From assembly GCA_016715895.1 (NCBI GenBank), contig JADJXH010000004.1:1054001-1118000 (forward strand): 64,000 bases of DNA, given 5' to 3'. The position numbers and the translations under genes were made by a program. Of the stretch, positions 16,303 through 24,380 are shown one piece after another. The notes beneath the pieces are model-generated. The model was not told the DNA's origin, ran no database searches, and worked only from the letters and a program-made list of their open reading frames with translations. The number at the start of each line of letters is the position of its first letter. Positions within the stretch are counted from its first letter, which is position 1. This DNA is from Flavobacteriales bacterium. Lineage in GTDB: Bacteria > Bacteroidota > Bacteroidia > Flavobacteriales_F > PHOS-HE28.

Positions 16303-16416
16303 TGGACACGGATGCACACTGATATGCTCGAAAGCAGTTCGAGAGCGGCCGGTCCCTCCGGCAGTGCGCGACCAAGCGTTCATCTGTGTCCATCTGTGTT
16401 ATTCTGTGGTTGAATT
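16303..16416. repeat. Dispersed imperfect inverted repeat (ACACGGATG / CATCTGTGT type)
   Basis: The segment begins with GATGGACACGGATGCACACT and ends with copies of CATCTGTGTCCATCTGTGTT and TGTGGTTGAATTCACC. It matches the general form of an extragenic repeat widely seen in Bacteroidota and other genomes. The outer parts are loosely inverted. No gene is contained. Confidence 0.65.
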
Positions 16417-16426
16417 CACCGTGCCC

Positions 16427-17455
16427 ATGACCCAGCGTTCCGTCCTGATCATCTACACCGGAGGCACCATCGGCATGTGGGCCGACCCGCGCACGGGCGC
16501 TCTGCGCCCCATGGACCTGGAGCACCTGGAGGAGCAGGTGCCCGAGCTGGAGCGCGTGGGCGTGAAGCTCGGTTCCGTGGCCTTCGAGAAGCCCATCGAC
16601 AGCAGCGACATGCGCCCGGCCGACTGGGTGCGTGTGGCGACGATCATCGGTACGCACTACGACAGCTACGACGGCTTCGTGGTGCTGCACGGCAGCGACA
16701 CCATGGCCTACACGGCCAGTGCGCTCAGCTTCCTGCTCGAAGGCCTGGCCAAGCCGGTGGTGCTCACCGGCTCGCAGCTGCCCATCGGCACCATCCGCAC
16801 CGATGCGAAGGAGAACCTGATCACCGCCATCGAGATCGCCGCGGCCACCGGGAACGACCGGCCCATCGTGCCCGAAGTGGCGGTGTACTTCGAATACAGC
16901 CTGTACCGCGGCAACCGCACCGTGAAGGTGCATGCCGAGCGGTTCGAGGCCTTCCGCAGCCCCAACTACCCACGCCTGGCCGAGGCGGGCGTGCACATCC
17001 GCTACGATCGCAACGCCGTGCTGCCCCTGCGGACCGGTCCGCTGAAGGTGCACACCACGGTGGACGATCGCGTGGGCGTGCTGCGGCTCTTCCCCGGCAT
17101 CCGTCCGGACTGGGTGCGCCATGCCCTCGCCACGCCTGACCTGCGCGCCGTGGTGCTCACCACCTTCGGCAGCGGCAACGGCCCCACCGACGAGGCCTTC
17201 CTCGATGCCCTGCGCGATGCCACGGAGCGGGGTGTGCTGCTGGTGAACGCCACCCAATGCGTGGGCGGCCGGGTGGAGCAGGGCCGCTACCAGACCAGCC
17301 GGGCCTTTGTGGACATGGGCATGCTCAGCGCCCATGACATGACGGTGGAGGCGGCCGTCACCAAGCTCATGTTCCTGCTGGGCCAGGGCCTCAGCGACGA
17401 CCTGGTGCGCGAACGGTTCCAGCGCCCGCTGTGCGGGGAGGTGAGCGTGGGGTAG
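16427..17455 (+). CDS. ansA: Type I (cytoplasmic) L-asparaginase
   Basis: A 342-residue enzyme converting asparagine to aspartate and ammonia. The nucleophile motif YTGGTIGM (Thr14 region) and the second motif GFVVLHGSDTMAYTASAL are intact, with VLTGSQLPIGTIRTDAKEN following. There is no signal peptide, which fits the cytoplasmic type I class. The ATG after the dispersed repeat gives the standard N-terminus TQRSVLIIYTGG. Confidence 0.95.
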   Translation: MTQRSVLIIYTGGTIGMWADPRTGALRPMDLEHLEEQVPELERVGVKLGSVAFEKPIDSSDMRPADWVRVATIIGTHYDSYDGFVVLHGSDTMAYTASALSFLLEGLAKPVVLTGSQLPIGTIRTDAKENLITAIEIAAATGNDRPIVPEVAVYFEYSLYRGNRTVKVHAERFEAFRSPNYPRLAEAGVHIRYDRNAVLPLRTGPLKVHTTVDDRVGVLRLFPGIRPDWVRHALATPDLRAVVLTTFGSGNGPTDEAFLDALRDATERGVLLVNATQCVGGRVEQGRYQTSRAFVDMGMLSAHDMTVEAAVTKLMFLLGQGLSDDLVRERFQRPLCGEVSVG

Positions 17456-17513
17456 GAACGGTGTGCTTGCACCGATGTAGTGCTATGACTGAAGTCAGTT
17501 GAGCGTTCGATCG

Positions 17514-17675
17514 ATGGGAGCTCTGTACATCATATTGCTCGCGCTCTTCGGTGTCGCGATGGTTTACATCGGAACGACTTTCCTTGGTCGCGTTTCACGG
17601 TGTCTCTTGCGCTGGTACCGCAGAGGTGACAAGCGGGAATTGGAGGAAGGAGAACCGTGGCCGCCTGAACAATAG
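17514..17675 (+). CDS. Possible 53-residue single-pass membrane protein
   Basis: An ATG-initiated frame encodes one hydrophobic helix (ALYIILLALFGVAMVYIG) followed by a basic then acidic tail (RCLLRWYRRGDKRELEEGE). The positive-inside pattern predicts a cytoplasmic C-terminus. The DNA is less GC-rich than its neighbours. No homologue is recognised and no promoter is clear. It lies between ansA and the tRNA-linked repeats. It may be a real small protein or chance coding. Confidence 0.4.
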   Translation: MGALYIILLALFGVAMVYIGTTFLGRVSRCLLRWYRRGDKRELEEGEPWPPEQ

Positions 17676-17688
17676 GACTTTGCCTCTC

Positions 17689-18000
17689 GGAGTGAGGGAT
17701 TGCGCGAGACGCGCTTTCCCGGAGGGGGGAGGGCTTCGATCAGCCCGGCTCCGCTTCGCGGCCCGGCTTGTTGTTCCCGGTCGCGTTCGCGAACGAGCTC
17801 GCACGCACCCAGGAACAACAGGCCCCGCTTTCGCGAGGCTGATCGGCGGAGAGAGAGGGATTGCGCGAGACGCGCCTTCCCGGAGGGGGAGGCTACAAGC
17901 CATGCCCGCTGCGCGGGCAGGTGTTCATTCCGGTCCGCTTTGGTGAGCAAGCTCACCACGCTTCCCGGAACGAACACGCCCCGCTTTCGCGGGGCGGCTT
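17689..18000. repeat. Tandem structured repeats carrying tRNA-Ser 3'-end copies
   Basis: Two units of about 150-165 bases precede the tRNA gene. The second begins at 17845 with an exact 18-base copy of the tRNA-Ser 3' end (the same bases as 18001-18018); the first begins with a degenerate copy (GGAGTGAGGGATT). Each continues GCGCGAGACGCGC then TTCCCGGAGGGGG, followed by a large inverted repeat. The arms are GTTGTTCC/GGAACAAC in unit 1 and GTGTTC-TTCCGG/CCGGAA-GAACAC in unit 2. Each ends with a CCCCGCTTTCGCG segment. They could be transcribed behind the tRNA on the minus strand. Confidence 0.75.
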
Positions 18001-18090
18001 GGCGGAGAGAGAGGGATTCGAACCCCCGATACCCTGTTAAGGTATACGCACTTTCCAGGCGCGCGCCTTCAACCACTCGGCCATCTCTCC
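18000..18090 (-). tRNA. tRNA-Ser(GGA)
   Basis: The minus strand folds as a class II tRNA. It has a 7-bp acceptor stem (GGAGAGA with TCTCTCC), D-arm TGGCCGAGTGG, anticodon loop CTGGAAAG giving anticodon GGA, a long variable arm (TATACC..GGTATC) and T-arm GGGGGTTCGAATCCCCC. The discriminator is G and CCA is encoded. The length including CCA is 91 bases. Confidence 0.95.
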
Positions 18091-18101
18091 GGATGGGGGC
18101 G

Positions 18102-18109
18102 CAAAAGTA
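18102..18109 (-). promoter_or_regulatory. tRNA-Ser promoter -7 element TACTTTTG
   Basis: Exact TAnnTTTG match on the minus strand, 11 bases before the tRNA 5' end. It lies back to back with the dusB promoter about 30 bases away. Confidence 0.6.
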
Positions 18110-18138
18110 GTGAACCGGGCGTGGGCGTGGCCATCCCG

Positions 18139-18146
18139 TACCTTTG
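18139..18146 (+). promoter_or_regulatory. dusB promoter -7 element TACCTTTG
   Basis: Exact TAnnTTTG match with 14 bases to the ATG, implying a near-leaderless mRNA. Confidence 0.55.
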
Positions 18147-18160
18147 CCGGCCTTTCGCTC

Positions 18161-19153
18161 ATGCCCCGCATCGGCTCCATCGAGCTGCCGGAGTTCCCGT
18201 TGTTGCTGGCCCCCATGGAGGACGTCAGCGACCCGCCCTTCCGTGCGCTGTGCAAGCAGCACGGGGCCGACCTGATGTACACCGAGTTCATCAGCAGCGA
18301 GGGCCTCATCCGCAAAGCCGCCAAGGGGCTGAAGAAGCTCGACATCTTCGAGGCCGAGCGCCCCATCGGCATCCAGCTGTTCGGGGGCAGCGAGGACGCC
18401 ATGGAGGAGGCCGCGCGCATTGCCGAGGCCGCCGGTCCCGACCTGATCGACATCAACTATGGCTGCCCCGTGCACAAGGTGGTGAGCAAGGGCGCCGGCG
18501 CCTGCCTGCTGCTCGATGTGGATAAAATGGTGCGCCTCACCGAGAAGGTGGTGAAGGCCGTGAAGCTGCCCGTGACCGTGAAGACGCGCCTGGGCTGGGA
18601 CGACAAGAGCAGGAACATCCTCGAGGTGGCCGAACGCCTGCAGGATGTGGGCATCGCCGCGCTCAGCATCCACGGCCGCACGCGCGCCCAGCTGTACAAG
18701 GGCCCGGCCGACTGGACGCTCATCGGTGAAGTGAAGAACAACCCGCGCATGCACATCCCCATCTTCGGCAACGGCGATGTGGACACACCGGAGAAGGCCG
18801 TGGAGAACCGCGCCCGCTACGGTGTGGACGGTGTGATGATCGGCCGCGCGAGCATCGGCCACCCGTGGATCTTCAACGAGATCAAGCACTACATGGCCAC
18901 AGGCACGCACCGCACCCCGCCCACCGTGGCCGACCGTGTGGAGGCCGCACGCCAGCACCTGCGCAGTTCACTGGCCTGGAAGGGCCCATGGGAGGGCGTG
19001 GTGGAGATGCGGCGCCACTATGGCAACTACCTGAAGGGTCTGCCCAACGTGAAGGAGGTGCGCCTGCGCCTGTGCACCGAGCGCGATCCCGCCATCATCG
19101 AGGCCATCCTGGACGAGGTGAAGGCGACCTACGCTCTGGCGGCGGTGGCGTAG
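18161..19153 (+). CDS. dusB: tRNA-dihydrouridine synthase (DusB-like)
   Basis: A 330-residue FMN-dependent enzyme reducing uridine to dihydrouridine in tRNA D-loops. It has the TIM-barrel start LLAPMEDVSDPPFRALC, the catalytic Cys102 in DINYGCPVHKVVSKGAGA, VKTRLGWD, SIHGRTRAQLYKGPADW, and FMN-phosphate contacts GNGDV and GRASIGHPW. The ATG is set by the conserved N-terminus and a promoter just upstream; an in-frame ATG 51 bases earlier overlaps that promoter. Its 3' end overlaps the convergent LolE-type gene by 25 bases. Confidence 0.93.
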   Translation: MPRIGSIELPEFPLLLAPMEDVSDPPFRALCKQHGADLMYTEFISSEGLIRKAAKGLKKLDIFEAERPIGIQLFGGSEDAMEEAARIAEAAGPDLIDINYGCPVHKVVSKGAGACLLLDVDKMVRLTEKVVKAVKLPVTVKTRLGWDDKSRNILEVAERLQDVGIAALSIHGRTRAQLYKGPADWTLIGEVKNNPRMHIPIFGNGDVDTPEKAVENRARYGVDGVMIGRASIGHPWIFNEIKHYMATGTHRTPPTVADRVEAARQHLRSSLAWKGPWEGVVEMRRHYGNYLKGLPNVKEVRLRLCTERDPAIIEAILDEVKATYALAAVA

Positions 19154-20373
19154 AGGAAGCGGCGGCTCAGCGCGCGCAGCGGCAGCCAGGTGGTCAACAG
19201 TCCGATCACGGACACGGCACCGATCACGAGCAGCAGGTCCCCTGGCAGCACCTGCACCGGATAGCTGTCCACCACCGAGCCGCTGAGGGTGAGCAGCCCG
19301 AACCGTTGCTGGGCCCAGCAGAGCCCCAACCCCAGTGCAAGTCCCGCCACGGCGCCGACGCCCACGATCAGCAGGCCTTCGATCAGGAACACGCGCCGCA
19401 CCAGCCGGTCATCCGCGCCCAGGGCCATCAGGGTCCGCATGTCGCCCTGCTTGTCGATCATCATCATCGTCAGCGAGGCGATGATGTTGAACGCGCCGAT
19501 GAGGCCGATGAAGCTCAGCACCACGAAGGTGAACCACTTCTCGCTGGCGTTGGTGCTGTACATCAGCGCGTTCTTCTGGTTCCGGGTGCGCACCACATAC
19601 CGGTCGCCCAGCGCGTGGCGCAGCGCGTCGGCCGCACGATCGGTGTCCGCCCCATCGGGCAGTTGCAGTTCCATCGCGCTGGCCTCCCGTTCGTAGTGGA
19701 GCAGGGTGGCGCCGAGGTCAAGGGGCAGCAGCACGTAGCGCGTGTCGAACTCCATGTTGATGCTGAAGGTGCCGCTCACGGCCACATCGGCCTGTTCGAA
19801 GGCGCGCCGCTGGTAGGTGCTGAGCTTGCGACCGCGCACCGGGGCGCTGATGCGCAGCGGTGTCAGGATGCCGTCGTCCAGGGGCACACCGAGGTCCATC
19901 TTCAGGCCGAGCCCCAGCAGCGCCGAAGGTCCCTGCACCCCTTCCAGCACGGGTTCGCCGCTGAACAGGTGGCGTTCCATGCCGCTCATGGCCAGGTACT
20001 GCGGTTCCACGGCCTTCAGGGTGGCCACCGCCTGCTGGCCGTTGCACTGCAGCAGCACGTTCTCCTCGATCACCCAGCTGGCCCGTTCGGCCCCTGCGGC
20101 CGTGCGCAGCGCCTCCACGTCCAGGCTGTCGCGCCACAGCGTCTTCCCACGGGCCGGCGTGATGGTGAGGTCCTGGTCGAAGGGGCTGTAGATGGAGTCC
20201 ACGAGCTGGTTGATGCCGTTCAGTGTGCTGAGCACCACCACCATGGCCCCGGTGACCACCGCCACCACCACGATGCTGATCCAGGTGATCAGATTGATCG
20301 CGTTGGTGCGCCGCCCGGCCGCCTTGCGGGAGGCCAGCAGATACCGACGGGCGAAAAGGAGGGGCAGGTTCAC
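19129..20373 (-). CDS. FtsX-like ABC permease of the LolC/LolE type
   Basis: A 414-residue inner-membrane protein. It has an N-terminal helix (INLITWISIVVVAVVTGAMVVVLS), a large periplasmic MacB-like core domain and three C-terminal helices around residues 280-395 (WFTFVVLSFIGLIGAFNIIASLTM, then GLLIVGVGAVAGLALGLGL, then LLLVIGAVSVIGLLTTWLPL). This is the layout of lipoprotein-release permeases that move lipoproteins to the outer membrane with a LolD ATPase, absent here. I chose the GTG that gives NLPLLFARRYLLASRK, the standard start, over an upstream ATG overlapping the divergent gene. It is antisense to the last 25 bases of dusB. Confidence 0.88.
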   Translation of the reverse strand: MNLPLLFARRYLLASRKAAGRRTNAINLITWISIVVVAVVTGAMVVVLSTLNGINQLVDSIYSPFDQDLTITPARGKTLWRDSLDVEALRTAAGAERASWVIEENVLLQCNGQQAVATLKAVEPQYLAMSGMERHLFSGEPVLEGVQGPSALLGLGLKMDLGVPLDDGILTPLRISAPVRGRKLSTYQRRAFEQADVAVSGTFSINMEFDTRYVLLPLDLGATLLHYEREASAMELQLPDGADTDRAADALRHALGDRYVVRTRNQKNALMYSTNASEKWFTFVVLSFIGLIGAFNIIASLTMMMIDKQGDMRTLMALGADDRLVRRVFLIEGLLIVGVGAVAGLALGLGLCWAQQRFGLLTLSGSVVDSYPVQVLPGDLLLVIGAVSVIGLLTTWLPLRALSRRFLYATAARA

Positions 20374-20395
20374 GGCGTGAAGATCGTTCGCCGCA

Positions 20396-20403
20396 TAACT
20401 TCG
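20396..20403 (+). promoter_or_regulatory. -7-like element TAACTTCG
   Basis: One mismatch to TAnnTTTG, 22 bases before the ATG of the barrel gene, in the space it shares with the divergent permease. Confidence 0.3.
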
Positions 20404-20425
20404 AAGGGCGCAGCTCCCCAAGGTC

Positions 20426-21121
20426 ATGAAACCCATCCTCATATGCCTGACCCTGCTCCCGGCGGCGGTGCTTGGTCAGTGGCAGCTTTCCGTGTTCGGC
20501 GGGGCGGGTCTTGGTCGACTGCCCACCGATCTCATGCCGGCTACCGGTCGCGGCGAGTCTCAGAAGATCTTCTTCGGCACTAGTTGGTCGGCCGGTCTCC
20601 AGGTTCGCCACGTCCTAAGTGGGCCGCTGCATTTCGCGACGGGCATCCATTGGACCTGCATCAGCGGTCGGGATGAGTATTGGATCGGCGAGTTCATGCC
20701 CAATTCGGCGGAGCGTAGGTTGGGCTATGTGTCGCTGCCCATGCTGGTGGAGGTTGATGCATGGCGCCTACAGCTTGGCGCGGGCTTTCAATGCGGTTAT
20801 CTGGCCGCGCAGAAGGGCCGCTTCATCCGCGACCTCATGTTCGTGCCTGGCTCCACCACGGTGACAGAGACGCGGGAACTCGGCTTGCGCGCCTTCGACA
20901 TCGGGCTCGCGGCCAAGCTCACGACAACGATCGCTGAACGATGGAACGTCGGCATTCGCTTTTACCGAGGGCTTGCCGACATCAAGGACCATACGGACGG
21001 ACAGCTCTCACCACTGTGGACGCAGCAACTGATCGCGGTGGTGGCCTATCGCATCCTGCCGAAGGGGAGGAGGTCCAAGCAGGGGGCGACTTCCATTCCG
21101 GAACCTGATCCGGCGGACTGA
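20426..21121 (+). CDS. Outer-membrane beta-barrel protein, PorT-like size
   Basis: A 231-residue exported protein with signal peptide KPILICLTLLPAAVLGQW. The remainder has alternating aromatic and glycine strands (FGGAGLGRL, LHFATGIHWT, LGYVSLPMLVEVDAWRLQLG, GIRFYRGLADI), consistent with an eight-stranded outer-membrane barrel (PorT/OmpX-like). No specific function can be assigned. The C-terminus has a charged soluble tail (KGRRSKQGATSIPEPDPAD) not expected for a barrel's last strand. Base composition is slightly less GC-rich than its neighbours. Confidence 0.65.
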   Translation: MKPILICLTLLPAAVLGQWQLSVFGGAGLGRLPTDLMPATGRGESQKIFFGTSWSAGLQVRHVLSGPLHFATGIHWTCISGRDEYWIGEFMPNSAERRLGYVSLPMLVEVDAWRLQLGAGFQCGYLAAQKGRFIRDLMFVPGSTTVTETRELGLRAFDIGLAAKLTTTIAERWNVGIRFYRGLADIKDHTDGQLSPLWTQQLIAVVAYRILPKGRRSKQGATSIPEPDPAD

Positions 21122-21130
21122 ACGCCTACT

Positions 21131-21940
21131 TCACCTCCAAGCCCTTACGATCAACCCCGTGCCCGTGGCGTGCTTCATGGACACATCAAGCCAGTTGAGC
21201 ACGTAGGCGACCGGGTAGGTGATGAGGTAGTACGCGGGCAGGATGAGGAAGAAGAGCTTGCTGGTGTTGAGCAGCAGCAGCGGCCACTTCATGCTGAGGC
21301 GCCAGCTGATCTTGCCCGGGGTGCCGTAGCTGTAGCGCGCCTCCACCCTGCTGAAGCCGTTGCGCAGGCACTTCGCCTTCAGGTCGTCGATGTTGTAGCC
21401 GTCGCGCACGTGCTCCTCGATGAAGGAGCCCTCGCCCTCGTCGTGCACATCGCTGCCGCCCTGGTCGCTCGGCGTGCTGATGACGAGCATGCCGCCGGGT
21501 TTCAGCGAGCTGCTGTAGCAGCGCAGTGCCGCCTCATCCTCCAGGATGTGCTCCATCACGTCCACGCACACCACCAGGTCGAAGGCCCCGGGCTGCTGGA
21601 AGCGCGTCACGTCGCCCACCTGGAACGTCACCTGCGGGCGGCCGATGGCCTGGAAGAAGCCTTTGCAGTCCGCCACCTGTTCCTCCTTGACATCGATGGC
21701 GGTGATGCGCGCTTGGGGCAGCCGCCCGCTGATCCAGTAGCTGTACTGGCCGTAGCCCGCGCCGGCATCGTAGATGTGGAGGGCCTTGTCGCGCTTGTCC
21801 CGGGCCCAGGCCTTGAGCTCCTTGTGCACATGCCAGGCGCGCAGCAGCAGCAGGTCCAGCAGGCCGTAGAACAGCTTGCGCAGGAAGGGCGAGCGGTTGA
21901 AGACGGAGCCGAGCTGGCGCTTGACGGGGTCGTATTGCAT
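21131..21940 (-). CDS. SAM-dependent class I methyltransferase with C-terminal membrane segment
   Basis: A 269-residue protein. The Rossmann motif I IYDAGAGYGQYS, motif II ITAIDVKEEQ and VGDVTRF mark SAM binding; VCVDVMEHI is the usual post-motif. A hydrophobic segment near the C-terminus (TSKLFFLILPAYYLITYPVAY) suggests membrane association. The target is unknown; UbiE/small-molecule or lipid methylation is possible. The ATG of MQYDPVKRQLG is preferred over an in-frame TTG two codons upstream. Confidence 0.8.
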   Translation of the reverse strand: MQYDPVKRQLGSVFNRSPFLRKLFYGLLDLLLLRAWHVHKELKAWARDKRDKALHIYDAGAGYGQYSYWISGRLPQARITAIDVKEEQVADCKGFFQAIGRPQVTFQVGDVTRFQQPGAFDLVVCVDVMEHILEDEAALRCYSSSLKPGGMLVISTPSDQGGSDVHDEGEGSFIEEHVRDGYNIDDLKAKCLRNGFSRVEARYSYGTPGKISWRLSMKWPLLLLNTSKLFFLILPAYYLITYPVAYVLNWLDVSMKHATGTGLIVRAWR

Positions 21941-21955
21941 GGTCAATTCTCAAGG

Positions 21956-22039
21956 CTCAAGCTCAACCGCCCAAGCCCAAAGCGCACCGCACAAGTACCC
22001 TGTGAACGGTTGTGACCGGCTTTGGGCTTGACGCTTGAG
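21956..22039. repeat. Extragenic inverted repeat (CAAGCCCAAAGC / GCTTTGGGCTTG)
   Basis: Perfect 12-base arms are separated by 35 bases, with outer CTCAAG/CTTGAG arms. It occupies the space between rbfA and the methyltransferase, so it may form a terminator-like or mRNA-processing hairpin. Confidence 0.65.
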
Positions 22040-22052
22040 ACCTGAAGCTTCG

Positions 22053-22391
22053 TCATTTCTTCAGCAGCTTGTCGATCGCCTCCGCCCGGTCGAGGGAGTC
22101 GTCGATGTAGAAGAGCAGTTCGGGCACCACGCGCATCTGCTTGCCGATGCGGCGGCCCAGGAGCCCCCGTAGGTGGTGGGCCTCGTCGCGGATGCGGTCG
22201 AGCGCGGCCTGCTTGTCCTTCACGGGGAACAGGCTGAGGTAGGCCTTGGCCACGCCCAGGTCGGGGCTCACGCGCACGGCGCTCACAGTGATGAGGCTGC
22301 CGGGCAGGAGGCGCTGTCCCTCGGTCTGGAACACCCCGGCGAGCTCCTCCTGCAGCAGGCTGTTCACCTTGTTCTGTCGGATGCTGTCCAT
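22053..22391 (-). CDS. rbfA: 30S ribosome-binding factor A
   Basis: A 112-residue KH-fold protein needed for late 30S maturation and cold adaptation. It begins DSIRQNKVNSLLQEELAGVF and carries the strands LITVSAVRVSPDLGVAKAYLS and ELLFYIDDSLDRAEAIDKLL, all standard for RbfA. It is divergent from the ABC exporter. A TATCTTCG -7-like box (22398-22405) ends six bases before the ATG, suggesting a leaderless transcript. Confidence 0.92.
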   Translation of the reverse strand: MDSIRQNKVNSLLQEELAGVFQTEGQRLLPGSLITVSAVRVSPDLGVAKAYLSLFPVKDKQAALDRIRDEAHHLRGLLGRRIGKQMRVVPELLFYIDDSLDRAEAIDKLLKK

Positions 22392-22397
22392 CGGCGG

Positions 22398-22405
22398 CGA
22401 AGATA
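22398..22405 (-). promoter_or_regulatory. -7-like element TATCTTCG for rbfA
   Basis: One mismatch to TAnnTTTG on the minus strand, six bases before the rbfA start. Confidence 0.35.
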
Positions 22406-22429
22406 CCGGGCCGCCGCGGCGTGGGCGGC

Positions 22430-22437
22430 TACCTTTG
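22430..22437 (+). promoter_or_regulatory. -7 promoter element TACCTTTG for ABC exporter
   Basis: Exact TAnnTTTG match, 22 bases before the ATG. It is paired with the divergent rbfA element. Confidence 0.55.
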
Positions 22438-22459
22438 GCCCCGCCCTGTGGAAGCGGGG

Positions 22460-24298
22460 ATGCACGGCATGCGCAACTTCTTCCGCGTCCTGCGCTACGC
22501 GCGGCCCTACCGGGGTTACGCGGTGCTCAACGTGGTGTTCAACCTGGCGAGCACCGTGTTCCACCTGGGCTCGCTGCTGGTCTTCATCCCCTTCCTCAAC
22601 CTGCTCTTCGGCCAGGCGCCGCCGCCCACCGCCCGGCCCGTGGTGGACCTCAGCCTGGAGGGCCTCAAGCGCCTGCCTGAGCTCTTCAACTGGCGGATGG
22701 CGGCCTACATCCTGGAGCACGGCCAGATGGGCGGGCTGGTCTTCATCTGCGTGGTGGTGGCCCTGTGCTTCCTGCTGAAGAACCTCTTCCGGTATTTCGC
22801 GCTCTGGGCCATCGGCATCCTGCGCAACCGGGCGGTGCGTGACCTGCGCAACGAGGTGTACGACAAGATCCTGGACCTGCCCATGCGCTTCCATACCGGT
22901 GAACGCAAGGGGAACACCATCGCGCGCATCACCAACGATGTGCAGGAGGTGGAGTTCAGCATCATGAACTACATCGAGATGGTGTTCCGCGAGCCGATCA
23001 CCATCACGCTGTCCCTGGCGCTGATGATCGGCATTTCGTGGAAGCTCACGCTCATCGCCCTGCTGCTGCTGCCACTGAGCGGGCTGTTGATCGGCCGCAT
23101 CGGCAAGAGCCTGCGCAAGGAAGGCCTCCGGGCGCAGCAGAAGGCCGCCGACCTGTTGAGCACCGTGGAGGAGACCCTCACCGGCATGCGGGTGGTGAAG
23201 GCCTTCAACGGCGAGGAGCAGATGCGGCGGCGGTTCCGGCGCGAGAACGAGATGCTCAACAAACTGAACGTGTTCACGCTGCGGCGGCGCGACATGGCCT
23301 CGCCGTTGAGCGAGTTCCTGGGGGCCTTGGTGATGGTGACGCTGGTGTATCTGGGCGGCAGCCTGGTCATCGGGCAGGACCCCAGCCTGAGCGGGGGCGC
23401 CTTCATCGGCTACATCATCCTCTTCAGCCAGCTGCTGGCGCCCGCCAAGAGCTTCACCACGGGCTACTACTGGATCCGCAAGGGGGGGGCCAGTGCCGAG
23501 CGCATCTTCGAACTGCTGGCCGTGGAGAACAGCGTGAAGGAGCGCCCCGATGCCAGGCCCATCGCCGCCTTCACCGACCGCGTGGTGTTCGAGGGCGTGC
23601 AGTTCGCCTACGACGAGCGGCCCGTGCTGCGCACCGTGGACCTGGTGCTGCCCAAGGGCCGCAGCGTGGCGCTGGTGGGCACCAGCGGAGGAGGCAAGAG
23701 CACGCTCGCCGGTCTGCTGCCGCGGTTCTACGACGTCACCGGTGGTCGTGTGCTGATCGACGGCCACGATGTGCGGGACCTGAAGCTCAAGGACCTGCGG
23801 GCCCTGATGGGCATCGTGACCCAGGACAGCATCCTGTTCAACGACACGGTGGCCAACAACATCGCCTTCGGGCAGCCCGGGGTGGCCACGGCCGAGATCG
23901 AGCGCGCGGCCCGGATCGCGAACGCGCACGACTTCATCCTGCGCTTGGAGAACGGGTATCAGACCGGCATCGGCGACATGGGCAATCGCCTGAGCGGCGG
24001 GCAGAAACAGCGCCTGGCCATCGCCCGGGCCGTGCTGAAGAACCCGCCGATCCTGATCCTGGACGAGGCCACCAGCGCGCTGGACACCGAGAGCGAACGG
24101 CTGGTGCAGGACGCGCTCTTCCGGATGATGGAGGGGCGCACCAGCCTGGTGATCGCGCATCGGTTGAGCACCATCCAGCACTGCGACGAGATCTGCGTGG
24201 TGGTGGACGGCGCCATCGTGGAGCGGGGCACGCACGCCGTGCTGCATGCCTCCGGGGGGCACTATCGCCGGTTGTGCGACATGCAGGCCTTCGACTGA
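22460..24298 (+). CDS. MsbA-like ABC exporter (fused TMD-NBD)
   Basis: A 612-residue half-transporter. An N-terminal six-helix exporter domain (for example YAVLNVVFNLASTVFHLGSL and LRNRAVRDLRNEVYDKIL, the coupling helix) is followed by the ATPase. The ATPase has Walker A GTSGGGKST (about residue 406), Q-loop VTQDS, signature LSGGQKQR (about 511) and Walker B ILILDEATSALD (about 531). It resembles lipid A flippases (MsbA), but homologous drug exporters are similar. The ATG at MHGMRNFF is chosen; the second ATG three codons later is also possible. Confidence 0.9.
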   Translation: MHGMRNFFRVLRYARPYRGYAVLNVVFNLASTVFHLGSLLVFIPFLNLLFGQAPPPTARPVVDLSLEGLKRLPELFNWRMAAYILEHGQMGGLVFICVVVALCFLLKNLFRYFALWAIGILRNRAVRDLRNEVYDKILDLPMRFHTGERKGNTIARITNDVQEVEFSIMNYIEMVFREPITITLSLALMIGISWKLTLIALLLLPLSGLLIGRIGKSLRKEGLRAQQKAADLLSTVEETLTGMRVVKAFNGEEQMRRRFRRENEMLNKLNVFTLRRRDMASPLSEFLGALVMVTLVYLGGSLVIGQDPSLSGGAFIGYIILFSQLLAPAKSFTTGYYWIRKGGASAERIFELLAVENSVKERPDARPIAAFTDRVVFEGVQFAYDERPVLRTVDLVLPKGRSVALVGTSGGGKSTLAGLLPRFYDVTGGRVLIDGHDVRDLKLKDLRALMGIVTQDSILFNDTVANNIAFGQPGVATAEIERAARIANAHDFILRLENGYQTGIGDMGNRLSGGQKQRLAIARAVLKNPPILILDEATSALDTESERLVQDALFRMMEGRTSLVIAHRLSTIQHCDEICVVVDGAIVERGTHAVLHASGGHYRRLCDMQAFD

Positions 24299-24303
24299 TC
24301 CGC

Positions 24304-24333
24304 TTGGCCGTTCGGCGCTGTTGCGTACATTTG
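24304..24333 (+). promoter_or_regulatory. rimP-nusA-infB promoter, TTG-N19-TACATTTG
   Basis: Exact -33 TTG, 19-base spacer and exact TAnnTTTG -7 box. Transcription should begin near 24340, about 60 bases before rimP. Confidence 0.82.
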
Positions 24334-24356
24334 CACCGTCAGTCGGTTGAGCGAGG

Positions 24357-24380
24357 AAGAGGGGACCGCCCCTCTTTTTT
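24357..24380 (+). terminator. Leader hairpin with T-tract: candidate attenuator of rimP operon
   Basis: Perfect 8-bp stem AAGAGGGG/CCCCTCTT with an ACCG tetraloop, running into six Ts. It lies between the promoter and rimP, so full-length transcripts must read through it. A competing 7-bp pairing, GACCGCC (24364-24370) with GGCGGTC (24388-24394), would break this stem. NusA, encoded by the operon, stimulates hairpin-dependent pausing and termination, so autoregulation is a plausible inference. Confidence 0.65.

Noticed and set aside
18091..18958. Minus-strand frame reading through dusB into the tRNA-Ser
   Set aside because: The peptide is only a translation of the tRNA and its repeats plus antisense dusB.
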